Below are positions 1 to 8,611 of a DNA stretch of 64,000 bases, piece by piece. Origin of the DNA: Desulfopila sp. IMCC35008 (GTDB lineage Bacteria > Desulfobacterota > Desulfobulbia > Desulfobulbales > Desulfocapsaceae); the NCBI RefSeq assembly GCF_010646885.2, contig NZ_CP050700.1, positions 1,090,001 to 1,154,000 on the forward strand, written 5' to 3'. The position numbers were made by a program, and so were the translations under genes. The stretch's first letter is position 1; each line of letters starts with the position of its first letter. The notes under the pieces were generated by a model. The model did not search any database, had not been told where the DNA came from, and saw only the letters and a list, made by a program, of their open reading frames with translations.

Positions 1-1167
1 CGTCCAGATGGAACCACCGGGTACATTTCCCTGCGTGCGTATCCGGTATTTAACGACGGCGAGTGTTCAGGTGCGATTGCCTTTTTCCGTGATATCAGTA
101 AGGAACGGCAACTTAATCAGGAGCGCGCGCTGCTCAGTGAAGCAGTGCAACAGGCACCTGTAATGGTTGTTATTACCAGTCAGGAGAACGTTATAGAATA
201 TGTAAATCCCGGCGTTGTCCATTCAACCGGGTTTTCCTCATCGGAGCTGATCGGCCGCGATCTTGGGCATTTAATCGATTATACAAATCCCGAGGAGAAG
301 AAACTGATTGACGATCGGTTGCTGTCCGCAAAACCGTGGCAGGGGGTTCTTAAACAACACACTCGTTATGGGACGACTCTGATGGTCTCTGCTGTCCTGT
401 CCCCAATTTTCAACAGTCTGGGGGGGGGGAACAACAGAGTTTGTGTATTCAGGGATATGACCTATGAGATCCAGCTTCAGAAACAGCTGATCAATTCAAA
501 GAAGATGGAGGCTGTCGATCGGTTGTCCTCCTCCATCGCCCACGAACTCGGTAACCCTCTTTTTGGTATTCGCTCCGTTATCAAGGACCTGAAAGACCGT
601 CAAAATGTCTCGGATAAGGATAGGGAGCTGCTGGACATGGCCTACCAGGAATGCAATCGTATGAACCAGCTGGTGCGTGAATTGCGTACCCTGGACCAGG
701 ATGGAGAGTCCATAGTCCAGGATCATGATATCAATGAGATCCTTGAACAGGTGCTGGTGATTACCCGGTATAATATGGAGCAGAACGGGGTCAAAGCGGT
801 TCTCGATTTAGAGGAAGATTTACCCCGCCTGCTTGTCGATCGGAAACAGCTTGTGCTGGCCTTTATCAACCTTATCAACAACAGTATTGAATCGATGACA
901 CCCGGCGGTGGCACTATCCGTATCCGGGCAGACAGAGGGGACGATACCATTGATGTCTGTATCGGTGATTCGGGTGGGGGGATCGAGCAGGAGCACCGCG
1001 AGTTGATTTTTGAACCTTTTTTTTCCACGAAACCGCAGGTCGAGGGCACCGGGTTGGGCCTTACTGTCGCTTATTCCATTATCCGGGGGCTGGGAGGTGA
1101 TATCTCATTTACCAGTGAGCTTGGCTCCGGGACCATTTTCTGTGTTCACCTGCCTAAAAATACCTGA
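1..1167 (+). CDS. PAS-domain sensor histidine kinase (5' end outside window)
   Basis: The reading frame is open from base 1, so the gene starts upstream; the GTG at 145 is only an internal codon. In order one sees the end of one PAS domain (FFRDIS, bases 89-106), a second PAS domain (about bases 150-470), a HisKA dimerisation helix with the H-box SSIAHELGNPLFGIRS, and a HATPase_c domain with N-box INLINNSIESM, G1 DSGGGI and G2 GTGLGLTVAYSIIRGLGG. It ends without a receiver domain. It should autophosphorylate on the H-box histidine in response to a signal sensed by the PAS domains or by missing N-terminal parts. A run of ten G (420-429) lies in the second PAS domain. No response regulator is adjacent in the window, so its partner is unknown. 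Confidence 0.93.
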   Translation, partial: RPDGTTGYISLRAYPVFNDGECSGAIAFFRDISKERQLNQERALLSEAVQQAPVMVVITSQENVIEYVNPGVVHSTGFSSSELIGRDLGHLIDYTNPEEKKLIDDRLLSAKPWQGVLKQHTRYGTTLMVSAVLSPIFNSLGGGNNRVCVFRDMTYEIQLQKQLINSKKMEAVDRLSSSIAHELGNPLFGIRSVIKDLKDRQNVSDKDRELLDMAYQECNRMNQLVRELRTLDQDGESIVQDHDINEILEQVLVITRYNMEQNGVKAVLDLEEDLPRLLVDRKQLVLAFINLINNSIESMTPGGGTIRIRADRGDDTIDVCIGDSGGGIEQEHRELIFEPFFSTKPQVEGTGLGLTVAYSIIRGLGGDISFTSELGSGTIFCVHLPKNT

Positions 1168-1553
1168 TAGATTCCTTTTTCTTTGTTAGCTGATTGCACT
1201 TTTCGATAATGGTTTTACGGTAATCCGTATGTGGCGGAATCCTCTCCTTTCTGGTATCCTCACGCGCTGGTAACGTTGAATTCAGCACGGTTAGCCCAAT
1301 TATCTCATCAGTTCAGGCGGTGTCGCATGGGCTGACTTTGGATGAACATCAATTGTGATTTGGTAAGAAAATAATGCCAGGTAATACATGGAGTACAACC
1401 AAATTGCTAAAATGATGATGAGAAATTCTGGATAGGCCGGACACTCAACTCTGGAGAGGGATACGTGACCTGGTGACTGTGCCGGCCTCCGGTTGAAAAG
1501 TCCTGTCCATTGTCGACCTTTTGACAATATTTTTGTGTGTATAACAACTGCAA
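1168..1553. other. intergenic region with a degenerate repeat copy
   Basis: No convincing gene is seen here. Bases 1339-1433 align, with gaps, to 34548-34657: both carry GGATGAACAT, then TTTGGTAA, then ATGCCAGGTAAT, and end in a GAAAATTCGGG/GAGAAATTCTGG box. The stretch before uvrB lacks a clear Shine-Dalgarno sequence. Confidence 0.6.
1339..1433 (+). repeat. degenerate dispersed element, copy A
   Basis: This shares ordered blocks with 34548-34657 (GGATGAACAT, TTTGGTAA, ATGCCAGGTAAT) and ends in TGAGAAATTCTGG, the same end box seen at 6187-6203 and 29374-29390. A matching inverted left end is not obvious, so this is probably a decayed copy. Confidence 0.5.
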
Positions 1554-3575
1554 ATGGAAACACCTTTTAAACTTGTCACTGCATTTGAGCCTTCCGGTGA
1601 TCAACCCAGGGCCATATCTCTTTTGGAAAAAGGGGTTAAAGAAGGGTTGAAAAGCCAGGTCCTGCTTGGTGTCACAGGTTCGGGAAAAACCTTTACCATG
1701 GCGAGTGTGGTTGAGCGGGTGCAGCGGCCAACCCTTGTGATTGCCCCGAATAAGACACTGGCGGCACAATTGTTCACCGAGTTTAAGGAGCTGTTTCCTG
1801 AGAATGCGGTGGAATATTTTGTTTCCTATTATGATTATTATCAACCGGAAGCGTATATCCCCCAGTCGGATACCTATATCGAGAAGGATTCGTCTATAAA
1901 CGATGCCATCGATAAACTTCGCCACTCAGCAACCCGATCTCTTTTGACCAGGCGGGATGTCTTGATTGTTGCATCCGTTTCCTGCATTTACGGACTCGGT
2001 TCTCCGGAAGAATACAGAAATATGCATCTTTTTCTGAAGCGGGATGAAGAGTATCCCATGGAGGATGTGCAACGGCGGTTGGTTTACATGTTGTATGAGC
2101 GTAACGATATCTCGTTTCACCGTGGTACTTTCAGGGTGAGGGGGGATGTCATCGATATTTTCCCGGTACATGAAGAGGAGCGGGCCGTCCGGCTCGAGTT
2201 CTTTGGCAACACCCTAGAGTCGATCACAATTATCGACTCGCTGCGAGGTGTTGTGTTGGAAAAATTGACTGAATATACGGTGTTTCCGGGAAGTCACTTT
2301 GTAACCTCGAAAGACCGGCTGCAGATCGCCAACCGCACCATAAAGGAAGAGCTGCAGGAGCGGTTGAATGTCCTGCATGAAGAAAATCGCCTGGTTGAGG
2401 CGCAGCGGCTGGAGCAGCGCACCATGTTCGACCTGGAGATGATCCAGGAACTTGGGTATTGTAACGGGATCGAGAATTACAGCCGACACCTTACCGGAAA
2501 ACCTGTTGGGTCCCCACCTCCCACGCTGCTTGATTACTTTCCTGAAGATTTTCTACTCTTTATCGACGAGAGCCATATAGGCATCGGGCAGCTCAATGGC
2601 ATGTATAATGGTGACAGGTCAAGAAAGACCACACTGGTAAATTTTGGTTTTCGGCTCCCTTCGGCACTTGATAACCGGCCGCTGCAGTTTGATGAATTCA
2701 AAAAACGAATTCACCAGGTGATTTATGTTTCTGCAACCCCCGGTCCATATGAGCTGGAGCAGGCGGATGGGAGAATTGTTGAACAGGTGATCCGGCCCAC
2801 CGGTTTGCTTGATCCACGTATTGAGGTGCGTCCAGCCTCAAGCCAGGTTGACGACCTGCTTGAAGAGATTCGTATTAGAAGCGAACGTGATGAGGCGGTG
2901 TTGGTGACAACGCTTACTAAGAGAATGGCTGAAGATCTGACTGATTATTATGAAAAACTCGGTGTTCGCGTTCGGTATCTCCATTCCGATATCAAGACCC
3001 TTGACCGGATTGAATTGATCCGGGATCTCAGGAACGGTGAATACAATGTCCTGGTTGGTATAAATCTGCTCAGGGAAGGGTTGGATATCCCGGAGGTTTC
3101 ACTGGTGGCCATCCTCGACGCAGATAAGGAAGGTTTTCTGCGATCCGAGCGATCTCTTGTCCAGACCTGCGGACGGGCAGCCAGGAATGTGAACGGAATG
3201 GTTATAATGTATGGTGACGATGTAACCGGCTCCATGCGGTATACGATAGAGGAAACGGAACGTCGGCGACTTCTGCAGCGGGAGTATAACGAAGCCAACG
3301 GAATCGTTCCGCAGACGATTTTCTCCAAGGTTAAAGACACCATGCAGCAGCACCTCAAGGATTCCGGCTATAATAATGTATCGGATGGACAGGTGGCTGC
3401 CTTGGAGACCGCAGAAGATTTGTCGGTATACGGCTCTGTTGTGGAGCTTGAAAAAGAGATTAAGAAATTGGAACAGCAGATGCAGGAAGCGGCTCGGGAG
3501 TTGGCCTTTGAACAGGCGGCCGAATTGCGGGACAGAATAAAGATGTTACGAAAGCTGGAAATAGAACTGGGATGA
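1554..3575 (+). CDS. uvrB: Excinuclease ABC subunit B (UvrB)
   Basis: This is the DNA-damage verification helicase of nucleotide excision repair. UvrA loads it onto lesions and it recruits UvrC. The 673-residue product has the family N-terminus [17 protein letters not shown], Walker A GVTGSGKT (about 39-46), the damage-probing beta-hairpin [12 protein letters not shown] (about 92-103), helicase motifs including DESH and [17 protein letters not shown], and a C-terminal UVR motif (about 632-668) that binds UvrC. Length matches the family. The ATG gives the expected N-terminus, although no good ribosome binding site precedes it. The stop overlaps the next gene by 4 bp (ATGA), so the two are probably translationally coupled. 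Confidence 0.98.
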   Translation: METPFKLVTAFEPSGDQPRAISLLEKGVKEGLKSQVLLGVTGSGKTFTMASVVERVQRPTLVIAPNKTLAAQLFTEFKELFPENAVEYFVSYYDYYQPEAYIPQSDTYIEKDSSINDAIDKLRHSATRSLLTRRDVLIVASVSCIYGLGSPEEYRNMHLFLKRDEEYPMEDVQRRLVYMLYERNDISFHRGTFRVRGDVIDIFPVHEEERAVRLEFFGNTLESITIIDSLRGVVLEKLTEYTVFPGSHFVTSKDRLQIANRTIKEELQERLNVLHEENRLVEAQRLEQRTMFDLEMIQELGYCNGIENYSRHLTGKPVGSPPPTLLDYFPEDFLLFIDESHIGIGQLNGMYNGDRSRKTTLVNFGFRLPSALDNRPLQFDEFKKRIHQVIYVSATPGPYELEQADGRIVEQVIRPTGLLDPRIEVRPASSQVDDLLEEIRIRSERDEAVLVTTLTKRMAEDLTDYYEKLGVRVRYLHSDIKTLDRIELIRDLRNGEYNVLVGINLLREGLDIPEVSLVAILDADKEGFLRSERSLVQTCGRAARNVNGMVIMYGDDVTGSMRYTIEETERRRLLQREYNEANGIVPQTIFSKVKDTMQQHLKDSGYNNVSDGQVAALETAEDLSVYGSVVELEKEIKKLEQQMQEAARELAFEQAAELRDRIKMLRKLEIELG

Positions 3576-4243
3576 AAGACGGTTTTCTGGAGAAAGTGGC
3601 TCTACGGGTTCTGCCGCCGCTGATAGGCATTGTGGCACGACTAATGTTTTTTACCTGCAGGGTAAACGTGCGCGGAGAAGAGTACTGTTGTAAGACTCTT
3701 GATGCCGGCAAACCGGTGGTGGTGTCGTTCTGGCACTATGCCTTTATCGGGGCCTTTGCAAGACTATGTCGGTATAAAGGGGTCGTGATGGTTAGCTCCA
3801 GCCGGGATGGGGAGTATATTGCCAGGCTGGCTCACACCTTTGGTTATTCAACCGTTCGGGGTTCCCGAAATAAAAAAGGTGTTCAGGCTTTAAAAGAGAT
3901 GATTCGGGCTGTTCGCAAGGGAGAATCTGCCGGTATAGTTGCCGACGGTTCCCAGGGACCTCCCAGGATTGCCCAGCCGGGTGCACTGATGGTGGCTTCG
4001 ATGGCAGGTGTGCCGATCTTGCCGGTCGCCTGGTCCGCTTCGCGCTATTGGGCAATAAGGTCCTGGGACAGGACCGTTTTCCCAAAACCCTTTTCGAAGG
4101 TGGAGATCGCTTTTGGTGAGCCGTTTCCGATACCGTCCCGTCTGAAGAATGATGAATTTGAACCATACAGGATTGAGCTGGAAACACGGCTCAATGAACT
4201 CTATGAAGAGGTATGGCAGGCCCAGGGCAAAACAGAACACTGA
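3572..4243 (+). CDS. DUF374 lysophospholipid acyltransferase-family protein
   Basis: This 223-residue protein of the DUF374 group is related to lipid A/lysophospholipid acyltransferases. An N-terminal hydrophobic stretch (about 10-30) suggests inner-membrane association. The WHYAF block (about 54-58) sits where the acyltransferase HX4D-type histidine lies, followed by [24 protein letters not shown] and the conserved [20 protein letters not shown] region that typifies the family. In Gram-negative bacteria such proteins are thought to act in lipid A or lipopolysaccharide core acylation; the substrate here cannot be read from sequence. It overlaps uvrB by 4 bp and lies 6 bp before the cobyrinate synthase gene. 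Confidence 0.88.
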   Translation: MKDGFLEKVALRVLPPLIGIVARLMFFTCRVNVRGEEYCCKTLDAGKPVVVSFWHYAFIGAFARLCRYKGVVMVSSSRDGEYIARLAHTFGYSTVRGSRNKKGVQALKEMIRAVRKGESAGIVADGSQGPPRIAQPGALMVASMAGVPILPVAWSASRYWAIRSWDRTVFPKPFSKVEIAFGEPFPIPSRLKNDEFEPYRIELETRLNELYEEVWQAQGKTEH

Positions 4244-4249
4244 GTTAAA

Positions 4250-5695
4250 ATGATGTCTCAGATAGACAAGCAGATAATGGGGAGCAAGGTGGCATTGAAC
4301 GGTGCAAGAGGCTTAGTAGTGGCAGGTCTGGCCGGAGGTTCAGGTAAAAGTGTGGTTTCTGTCGGCCTGACAGCGGTGTTTGCTTCAGCCGGTAAAGAGG
4401 TTGTGCCTTTTAAGAAAGGGCCCGACTATATAGATGCGGGCTGGCTGCAGCTGGCAGCCGGGCGAAAATGTTACAACCTGGATCCATACCTAGTGGATGA
4501 AGAGATTCTGCAAAACTCCTTTATCCGCAACTCTGCTGAGGCTGAGATTGCGTTATTGGAGGGAAACAGGGGGTTGTACGACGGGGTTACCGCTGATGGA
4601 GGTTACTCGACTGCCGACCTCGCGATCCTGCTTGATCTACCGGTACTGCTAGTGGTGAACTGTACCAAAACCACGAGGACGGTTGCGGCGATGGTGTTGG
4701 GTTGCATGAAGCTGGACGAACGTATTAAGATAAAAGGTGTTGTGCTCAACCATGTAGCTACAAATCGGCAGCGAAGGCTGGTTAGTGAGGCGGTGGAAAA
4801 GTACACAGGTGTTCCTGTTTTAGGTGTAATTCCCCGTATGGAAAGGGATATTTTTCCCATGCGTCATCTTGGCATGATCCCTTACCAGGAATACAATAAC
4901 AGTGGTGGGGCACTTGATTTTTTAAAAGAGACGGTGAGTGAAAACGTCGATATCGACCGGATAGAATCAATCATGAAACCGATTGGTACCACGTTTAATA
5001 GTTCTCTGTCTGTGCGATCTGAATTTACAGGTGAAAAAGTCAAAATAGGCATTATGCAGGACGCAGCCTTTCAGTTTTATTACTCGGAAAATCTTGAGGC
5101 CCTGGAGCGTGAAGGTGCGGAAATCATCCCTCTCAATGCCCTTGCCGATAAGGAGTTACCACCACTTGACGGGTTGTATATCGGCGGTGGCTTCCCAGAG
5201 ACGAGTGCCAGGGAGCTGGCGGCAAATGAGAGTTTCAGGGCATCAGTGAAGCAGGCGGCAGAGGACGGTCTGCCAATCTATGCGGAATGTGGCGGGCTCA
5301 TATATCTTGGTGAGTCTTTGGAGCAGGAGGGTGTCGTTTATCCGTTGGCAGGCGTGTTTCCTGCACGTTTTGGTATGTCTCCAAAACCGCAGGCCCACGG
5401 TTATTCTGTTTTTACCGTTGAAGAGGAAAACCCGTTTTACCCTGTTGGCACCGAGGTGAAGGGGCATGAATTCCGCTACTCTACAGTTCTCAAGTGGTCA
5501 TGGTCAACTGATACCCGACTAACCCTCAGGGTGGAGCGGGGAAAAGGTTTTTTTGATAAAAGGGATGGGTTGTGTAGGAAGAATGTTCTGGCCCTTTACA
5601 CACATGTACACGCGGATGGGACTCCAACATGGGCGAAGGGGCTTGTGGACAAGTGCAGGGCCTGTCGTCTGGGGAGCGCCAATAGGGGAAGCTGA
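4250..5695 (+). CDS. cbiA: Cobyrinate a,c-diamide synthase
   Basis: This enzyme amidates the a and c side chains of (hydrogeno)cobyrinate using glutamine and ATP in cobalamin biosynthesis. The 481-residue protein has an N-terminal dethiobiotin-synthetase-like ATPase domain with P-loop AGLAGGSGKS (about 25-34) and a C-terminal class I glutamine amidotransferase-like domain with nucleophile loop YAECGGLIYLG (Cys about 347) and the GHEFRYS block. Both match CobB/CbiA. An isolated gene behind uvrB, with no other cob genes in view, is unusual but this gene is often scattered. A related Ni-sirohydrochlorin amidating enzyme (CfbB) is the main alternative; the lack of methanogen context argues against it. 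No cobalamin riboswitch is seen upstream. Confidence 0.9.
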   Translation: MMSQIDKQIMGSKVALNGARGLVVAGLAGGSGKSVVSVGLTAVFASAGKEVVPFKKGPDYIDAGWLQLAAGRKCYNLDPYLVDEEILQNSFIRNSAEAEIALLEGNRGLYDGVTADGGYSTADLAILLDLPVLLVVNCTKTTRTVAAMVLGCMKLDERIKIKGVVLNHVATNRQRRLVSEAVEKYTGVPVLGVIPRMERDIFPMRHLGMIPYQEYNNSGGALDFLKETVSENVDIDRIESIMKPIGTTFNSSLSVRSEFTGEKVKIGIMQDAAFQFYYSENLEALEREGAEIIPLNALADKELPPLDGLYIGGGFPETSARELAANESFRASVKQAAEDGLPIYAECGGLIYLGESLEQEGVVYPLAGVFPARFGMSPKPQAHGYSVFTVEEENPFYPVGTEVKGHEFRYSTVLKWSWSTDTRLTLRVERGKGFFDKRDGLCRKNVLALYTHVHADGTPTWAKGLVDKCRACRLGSANRGS

Positions 5696-5721
5696 AGAGT
5701 TATCCTCCTTCCCCTCAGGTG

Positions 5722-6078
5722 TTAATGGGTAGGGGTTGTACCCAGCACCTTGGCGTTGATCATCTCCATGGTTTCTACGGGCGGTGGTGGATCTACAAAG
5801 TGAATAAATGATTCGGTTACCCGCATGAAAGCGCCGTTGTCTTCCTGGCACTTGTCACAGACGCTCTTGGCGTTATCCCTGTAAACTATCACTTTTGAGG
5901 CGGGTTCCCCCGTTTTATCGACCGCTGCCATTTTACGGCAGCCGCAATCCAGTCTGACCACGGCCACTCCAATGCCGTCAGGGCTTCCTTCTAGAATGCC
6001 CTCGATCATTGCCATTTCACTTTTTTCGGCGATAAGTTCTTGCTTTACTTGTTTTTTACTCTTCTTTTTCTTTGCCAT
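5722..6078 (-). CDS. Small Cys-rich hypothetical protein, Lys-rich N-terminus
   Basis: I do not recognise the family. The 118-residue product starts with a very basic segment (MAKKKKSKKQVKQ) and then has two cysteine pairs, LDCGCRK (about 64-66) and VCDKCQ (about 93-96), spaced like a four-Cys metal site. The C-terminus is proline-rich (DPPPP). A zinc ribbon-like fold is plausible, but this is inference. It is convergent with the cobyrinate synthase gene, 26 bp away. Confidence 0.65.
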   Translation of the reverse strand: MAKKKKSKKQVKQELIAEKSEMAMIEGILEGSPDGIGVAVVRLDCGCRKMAAVDKTGEPASKVIVYRDNAKSVCDKCQEDNGAFMRVTESFIHFVDPPPPVETMEMINAKVLGTTPTH

Positions 6079-6104
6079 CTCTTTCTGTAATAGTGTGTTT
6101 TATG

Positions 6105-6203
6105 ATCAGCCCGAATTAGTAATCGACGCTACAATACTGAATGTCATGTCATGAGCTTGTTAAAAAACCAATAGACATATTGTTCATGAGAAATTCGGGT
6201 GAG
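6105..6203. repeat. short element with inverted ends (ATCAGCCCGAATT type)
   Basis: The left end ATCAGCCCGAATT (6105-6117) and right end TGAGAAATTCGGGTGAG (6187-6203) are imperfect inverted repeats of each other, about 99 bp end to end. The same ends occur at 34386-34401 (left) and 34641-34657 (right), and right-end boxes occur at 1419-1433 and 29374-29390. This looks like a MITE-like or extragenic palindromic family. Confidence 0.5.
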
Positions 6204-6508
6204 GATTCTCATTGTCTTATCAAGAATGACAACATAATGATAAACGGCCAGGTCGGTCAACTCATATATTCCGTAACTGCATCGAGGTTATTGGAATTGG
6301 TATAAAAAATAAAAAAATTTCTTGGCAGATGCTTATTCTATCAATAAATGGGTGAACCTGCGTCAATAAGGCACTTTGATTCAAGATGTGTAACTCTATA
6401 TTTTTACAATTATAGTTAGGGAATATGCATCTTTTCAAGAATACTCTTATGGGGTAAGGTCTTGGAAATACGTGGATTATCAAGGAGAGCTCCAAGGCGT
6501 GATTTTTC

Positions 6509-6537
6509 TTGACAAAAATCTGGGCGTACATTAAGTG
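6509..6537 (+). promoter_or_regulatory. candidate sigma70 promoter for ferredoxin
   Basis: A perfect -35 TTGACA (6509-6514) is followed after 17 bp by TAAGTG (6532-6537), a poor -10. It lies 100 bp before the ferredoxin start codon. Confidence 0.35.
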
Positions 6538-6636
6538 GAATACTACACGAAGTAACTGGTTCGTGACTGTATTTTGAGTACGCGGATAACGTATGAAGAA
6601 TACAGCTCTAATTTTTCCTATTGATGGAGGTGTATT

Positions 6637-6822
6637 ATGTTTGAAGTATTAGTTGATAAAGATAAATGTACTGGCGATGAAGAATGTGTATCCGCATGTC
6701 CTGCACAGGTATTCGAGATGGTAGATGGTAAAGCAGAGGCTGTAGAAGCTGACGAATGCCTCGGCTGTGAGACCTGCGTAGAAGTTTGTCCTGAGGGCGC
6801 TCTTACTGTTAACGAAATGTAA
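6637..6822 (+). CDS. Dicluster ferredoxin, Asp-ligand (D. africanus FdIII-like)
   Basis: This small (61-residue) electron carrier holds two Fe-S clusters. The C-terminal motif CLGCETCVEVCP is a complete [4Fe-4S] motif. In the N-terminal motif CTGDEECVSACP, the second cysteine is replaced by Asp14. As established for Desulfovibrio africanus ferredoxin III, that arrangement holds a [3Fe-4S] cluster that can convert to [4Fe-4S] or take up another metal at the Asp-coordinated site; length and many residues resemble that protein. Ribosome binding site GGAGGTG lies 5 bp before the ATG. The gene is flanked by its own candidate promoter and a strong terminator, so it is probably monocistronic and well expressed. 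Confidence 0.95.
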   Translation: MFEVLVDKDKCTGDEECVSACPAQVFEMVDGKAEAVEADECLGCETCVEVCPEGALTVNEM

Positions 6823-6848
6823 GATACGCACTGCTCAGTTTTGCTATA

Positions 6849-6886
6849 CAAGCCCATTCTCCTTAGGGAGGATGGGCTTGTCTTAT
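6849..6886 (+). terminator. Rho-independent terminator after ferredoxin
   Basis: Arms CAAGCCCATTCTCC (6849-6862) and GGAGGATGGGCTTG (6867-6880) form a 14-bp stem with one G-T pair and a TTAG loop, followed by a T-rich tail (TCTTATTT). Confidence 0.9.
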
Positions 6887-7027
6887 TTGAATGATTGCCG
6901 ATTTTTTGTACTGTAGCCTTAGCCAAAGATATATGTGCAGGCAACAGATTTTACTTGTTGGGAACAGATCCGGCATCCTTTTCGTTTTTCGGATATATCT
7001 GATGACCATCGGACAGTAAGGCACTAA

Positions 7028-7450
7028 ATGTTGCAGAACCTTTCTCGATTTAAGCCTGGAGGGCACAGGAAAACCCATCTTCTGCTCGCTGCTTCTCTAT
7101 GGACCGGAATCGGCTGTCTTTTGACGGCACGAGGTCTGCACTGGCTGGCTAAGAGTGATAGTTTTGCAGTACTGGTCCCTGCAGTGCTTGCCGGTGTGTT
7201 GAAGTCAAGGTATATCCTGGATAAAACAGCTGCAAAGAGTATAGATCGTATCCTTCATCTTAAGGATGGTACCTGCCTGGGTGCGGTGTATTCTACAAAA
7301 ACCTGGGGACTGGTTCTCCTTATGATGGGAATGGGTATAATCCTCAGGATGTCGTCCTGTCCTCTTCCTGTTCTCGGATTCCTTTATGTTATGATTGGTT
7401 GTGCACTCATTCGTTCAAGCCGTCTCGGCTGGCATGCAAGAAATACGTGA
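7028..7450 (+). CDS. Integral membrane protein of unknown function
   Basis: This 140-residue protein has a basic N-terminus and about four hydrophobic segments (roughly residues 19-36, 44-60, 92-107 and 113-126). The block SKSRYILDK/SIDRIL and the motif LGAVYSTKTWGLVLLMM stand between them. I do not recognise a named family. It precedes alr by 16 bp on the same strand and so may share its transcript. Its start codon lacks a strong ribosome binding site. Confidence 0.7.
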   Translation: MLQNLSRFKPGGHRKTHLLLAASLWTGIGCLLTARGLHWLAKSDSFAVLVPAVLAGVLKSRYILDKTAAKSIDRILHLKDGTCLGAVYSTKTWGLVLLMMGMGIILRMSSCPLPVLGFLYVMIGCALIRSSRLGWHARNT

Positions 7451-7466
7451 TTGACAACGGTTTTTT

Positions 7467-8606
7467 ATGAAAGATTTATCAGATCTACAGTCGTACAACA
7501 GGGTTTTGGTTGATATTACAGCTCTTGCCTATAATTATCGACTCTTGTCGTCTCTTATGCCGGAAGGCATAGAACTCCTGGCCATGGTCAAGGGGGATGG
7601 GTATGGACATGGCATGATAGAGTCTGCCAAAGCTTTTGCAAAGGCCGGGTGTGTAACCTTCGGTGTAGCTGAGCTTCGTGAAGGGGTTTTGCTGCGAGAG
7701 GCTGGTATTGAAGGGGCCATCTTTGTAATGGTCGGTTTCATACCGGATCAGGTCTCCCACTATTTTACTTCCTGCTTGACCCCTGTCGTGTTTTCCAGCG
7801 AAGCTATAGAACTGTTGGCACAGACTGCGCTAGAGCGGGATACGACTATTGATATTCACCTGAAGGTCGATTGCGGCATGAGCCGACTTGGTGTTCAACC
7901 AAGTGAAGTTGGCCGGTTTGCCCGTTTGATCGAATCTCTTCCTGGAGTTCATCTGGCTGGCGTGGTCAGCCATTTCCCTGAATCAGATAATGTTAAATCT
8001 GAGAGTACAAATAAGGCATACAGAACATTTGAAACCGCTTGCCAAGCTATCGGAGGGCAGGTGCATGTGTTAAATCACATTGCGAATTCCGGAGCAGTGC
8101 TTAACTTCCCCGAGACAATTTGTGACATGGGTCGGGCCGGAATCGCTTTATACGGGTATCCTCCGTCGACTGATCCTGAGGATGCGGTTGTCGGCAATAA
8201 ACGTTTACGGCCGGTTATGAGCTTTACCACACGTGTAGTGATGGTAAAGACGGTGGCGGCGGGAACAGGAATAAGTTATGGTCATACCTTTGTGACTGAA
8301 AGGGAAACAAAACTTGCCGTATTGCCGGTTGGTTATGAAGACGGGTATCCCCGATGCCTCTCCAACCGTGGCGAGGTGCTGATCAAGGGAAAGCGGGCGT
8401 CGATTCTTGGCCGGGTATGTATGAACCTGTGTATGGTCGATATCACCGAGATAGACGGTGTCGAAGTGGGGGATGAGGCGGTCCTTCTCGGCAGTCAGGG
8501 GCAGGAAACCATTACCGCAGATGATATTGCCGGCTGGGCCGGTACCATCAGTTACGAGCTTCTCTGCATGCTCGGGAACAATAATCAAAGAGTTTATACA
8601 GAGTAA
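7467..8606 (+). CDS. alr: Alanine racemase
   Basis: This PLP enzyme interconverts L- and D-alanine to supply D-Ala for peptidoglycan. The 379-residue product has the PLP-lysine motif MVKGDGYGHG (Lys42), the N-terminal TIM barrel, and the C-terminal beta domain with the second catalytic tyrosine in GISYGHTF (Tyr271), followed by LPVGYEDGYPR and GRVCMNLCMVD. All are typical of Alr. It is followed 5 bp later by argS. Confidence 0.97.
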   Translation: MKDLSDLQSYNRVLVDITALAYNYRLLSSLMPEGIELLAMVKGDGYGHGMIESAKAFAKAGCVTFGVAELREGVLLREAGIEGAIFVMVGFIPDQVSHYFTSCLTPVVFSSEAIELLAQTALERDTTIDIHLKVDCGMSRLGVQPSEVGRFARLIESLPGVHLAGVVSHFPESDNVKSESTNKAYRTFETACQAIGGQVHVLNHIANSGAVLNFPETICDMGRAGIALYGYPPSTDPEDAVVGNKRLRPVMSFTTRVVMVKTVAAGTGISYGHTFVTERETKLAVLPVGYEDGYPRCLSNRGEVLIKGKRASILGRVCMNLCMVDITEIDGVEVGDEAVLLGSQGQETITADDIAGWAGTISYELLCMLGNNNQRVYTE

Positions 8607-8611
8607 GATTG

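Larger units (their letters stand above)
6079..6636. other. intergenic region upstream of ferredoxin
   Basis: No gene is supported here. The region is AT-rich and contains a short inverted-repeat element (6105-6203) and a candidate promoter (6509-6537). The ribosome binding site of the ferredoxin gene (ATGGAGGTG) lies at 6624-6632. The remaining 300 bp (6204-6508) show nothing I can name. Confidence 0.5.

Noticed and set aside
4244..4260. Cobalamin riboswitch before the cobyrinate synthase gene
   Set aside because: Only 6 bp separate it from the upstream gene; there is no space or structure for one.
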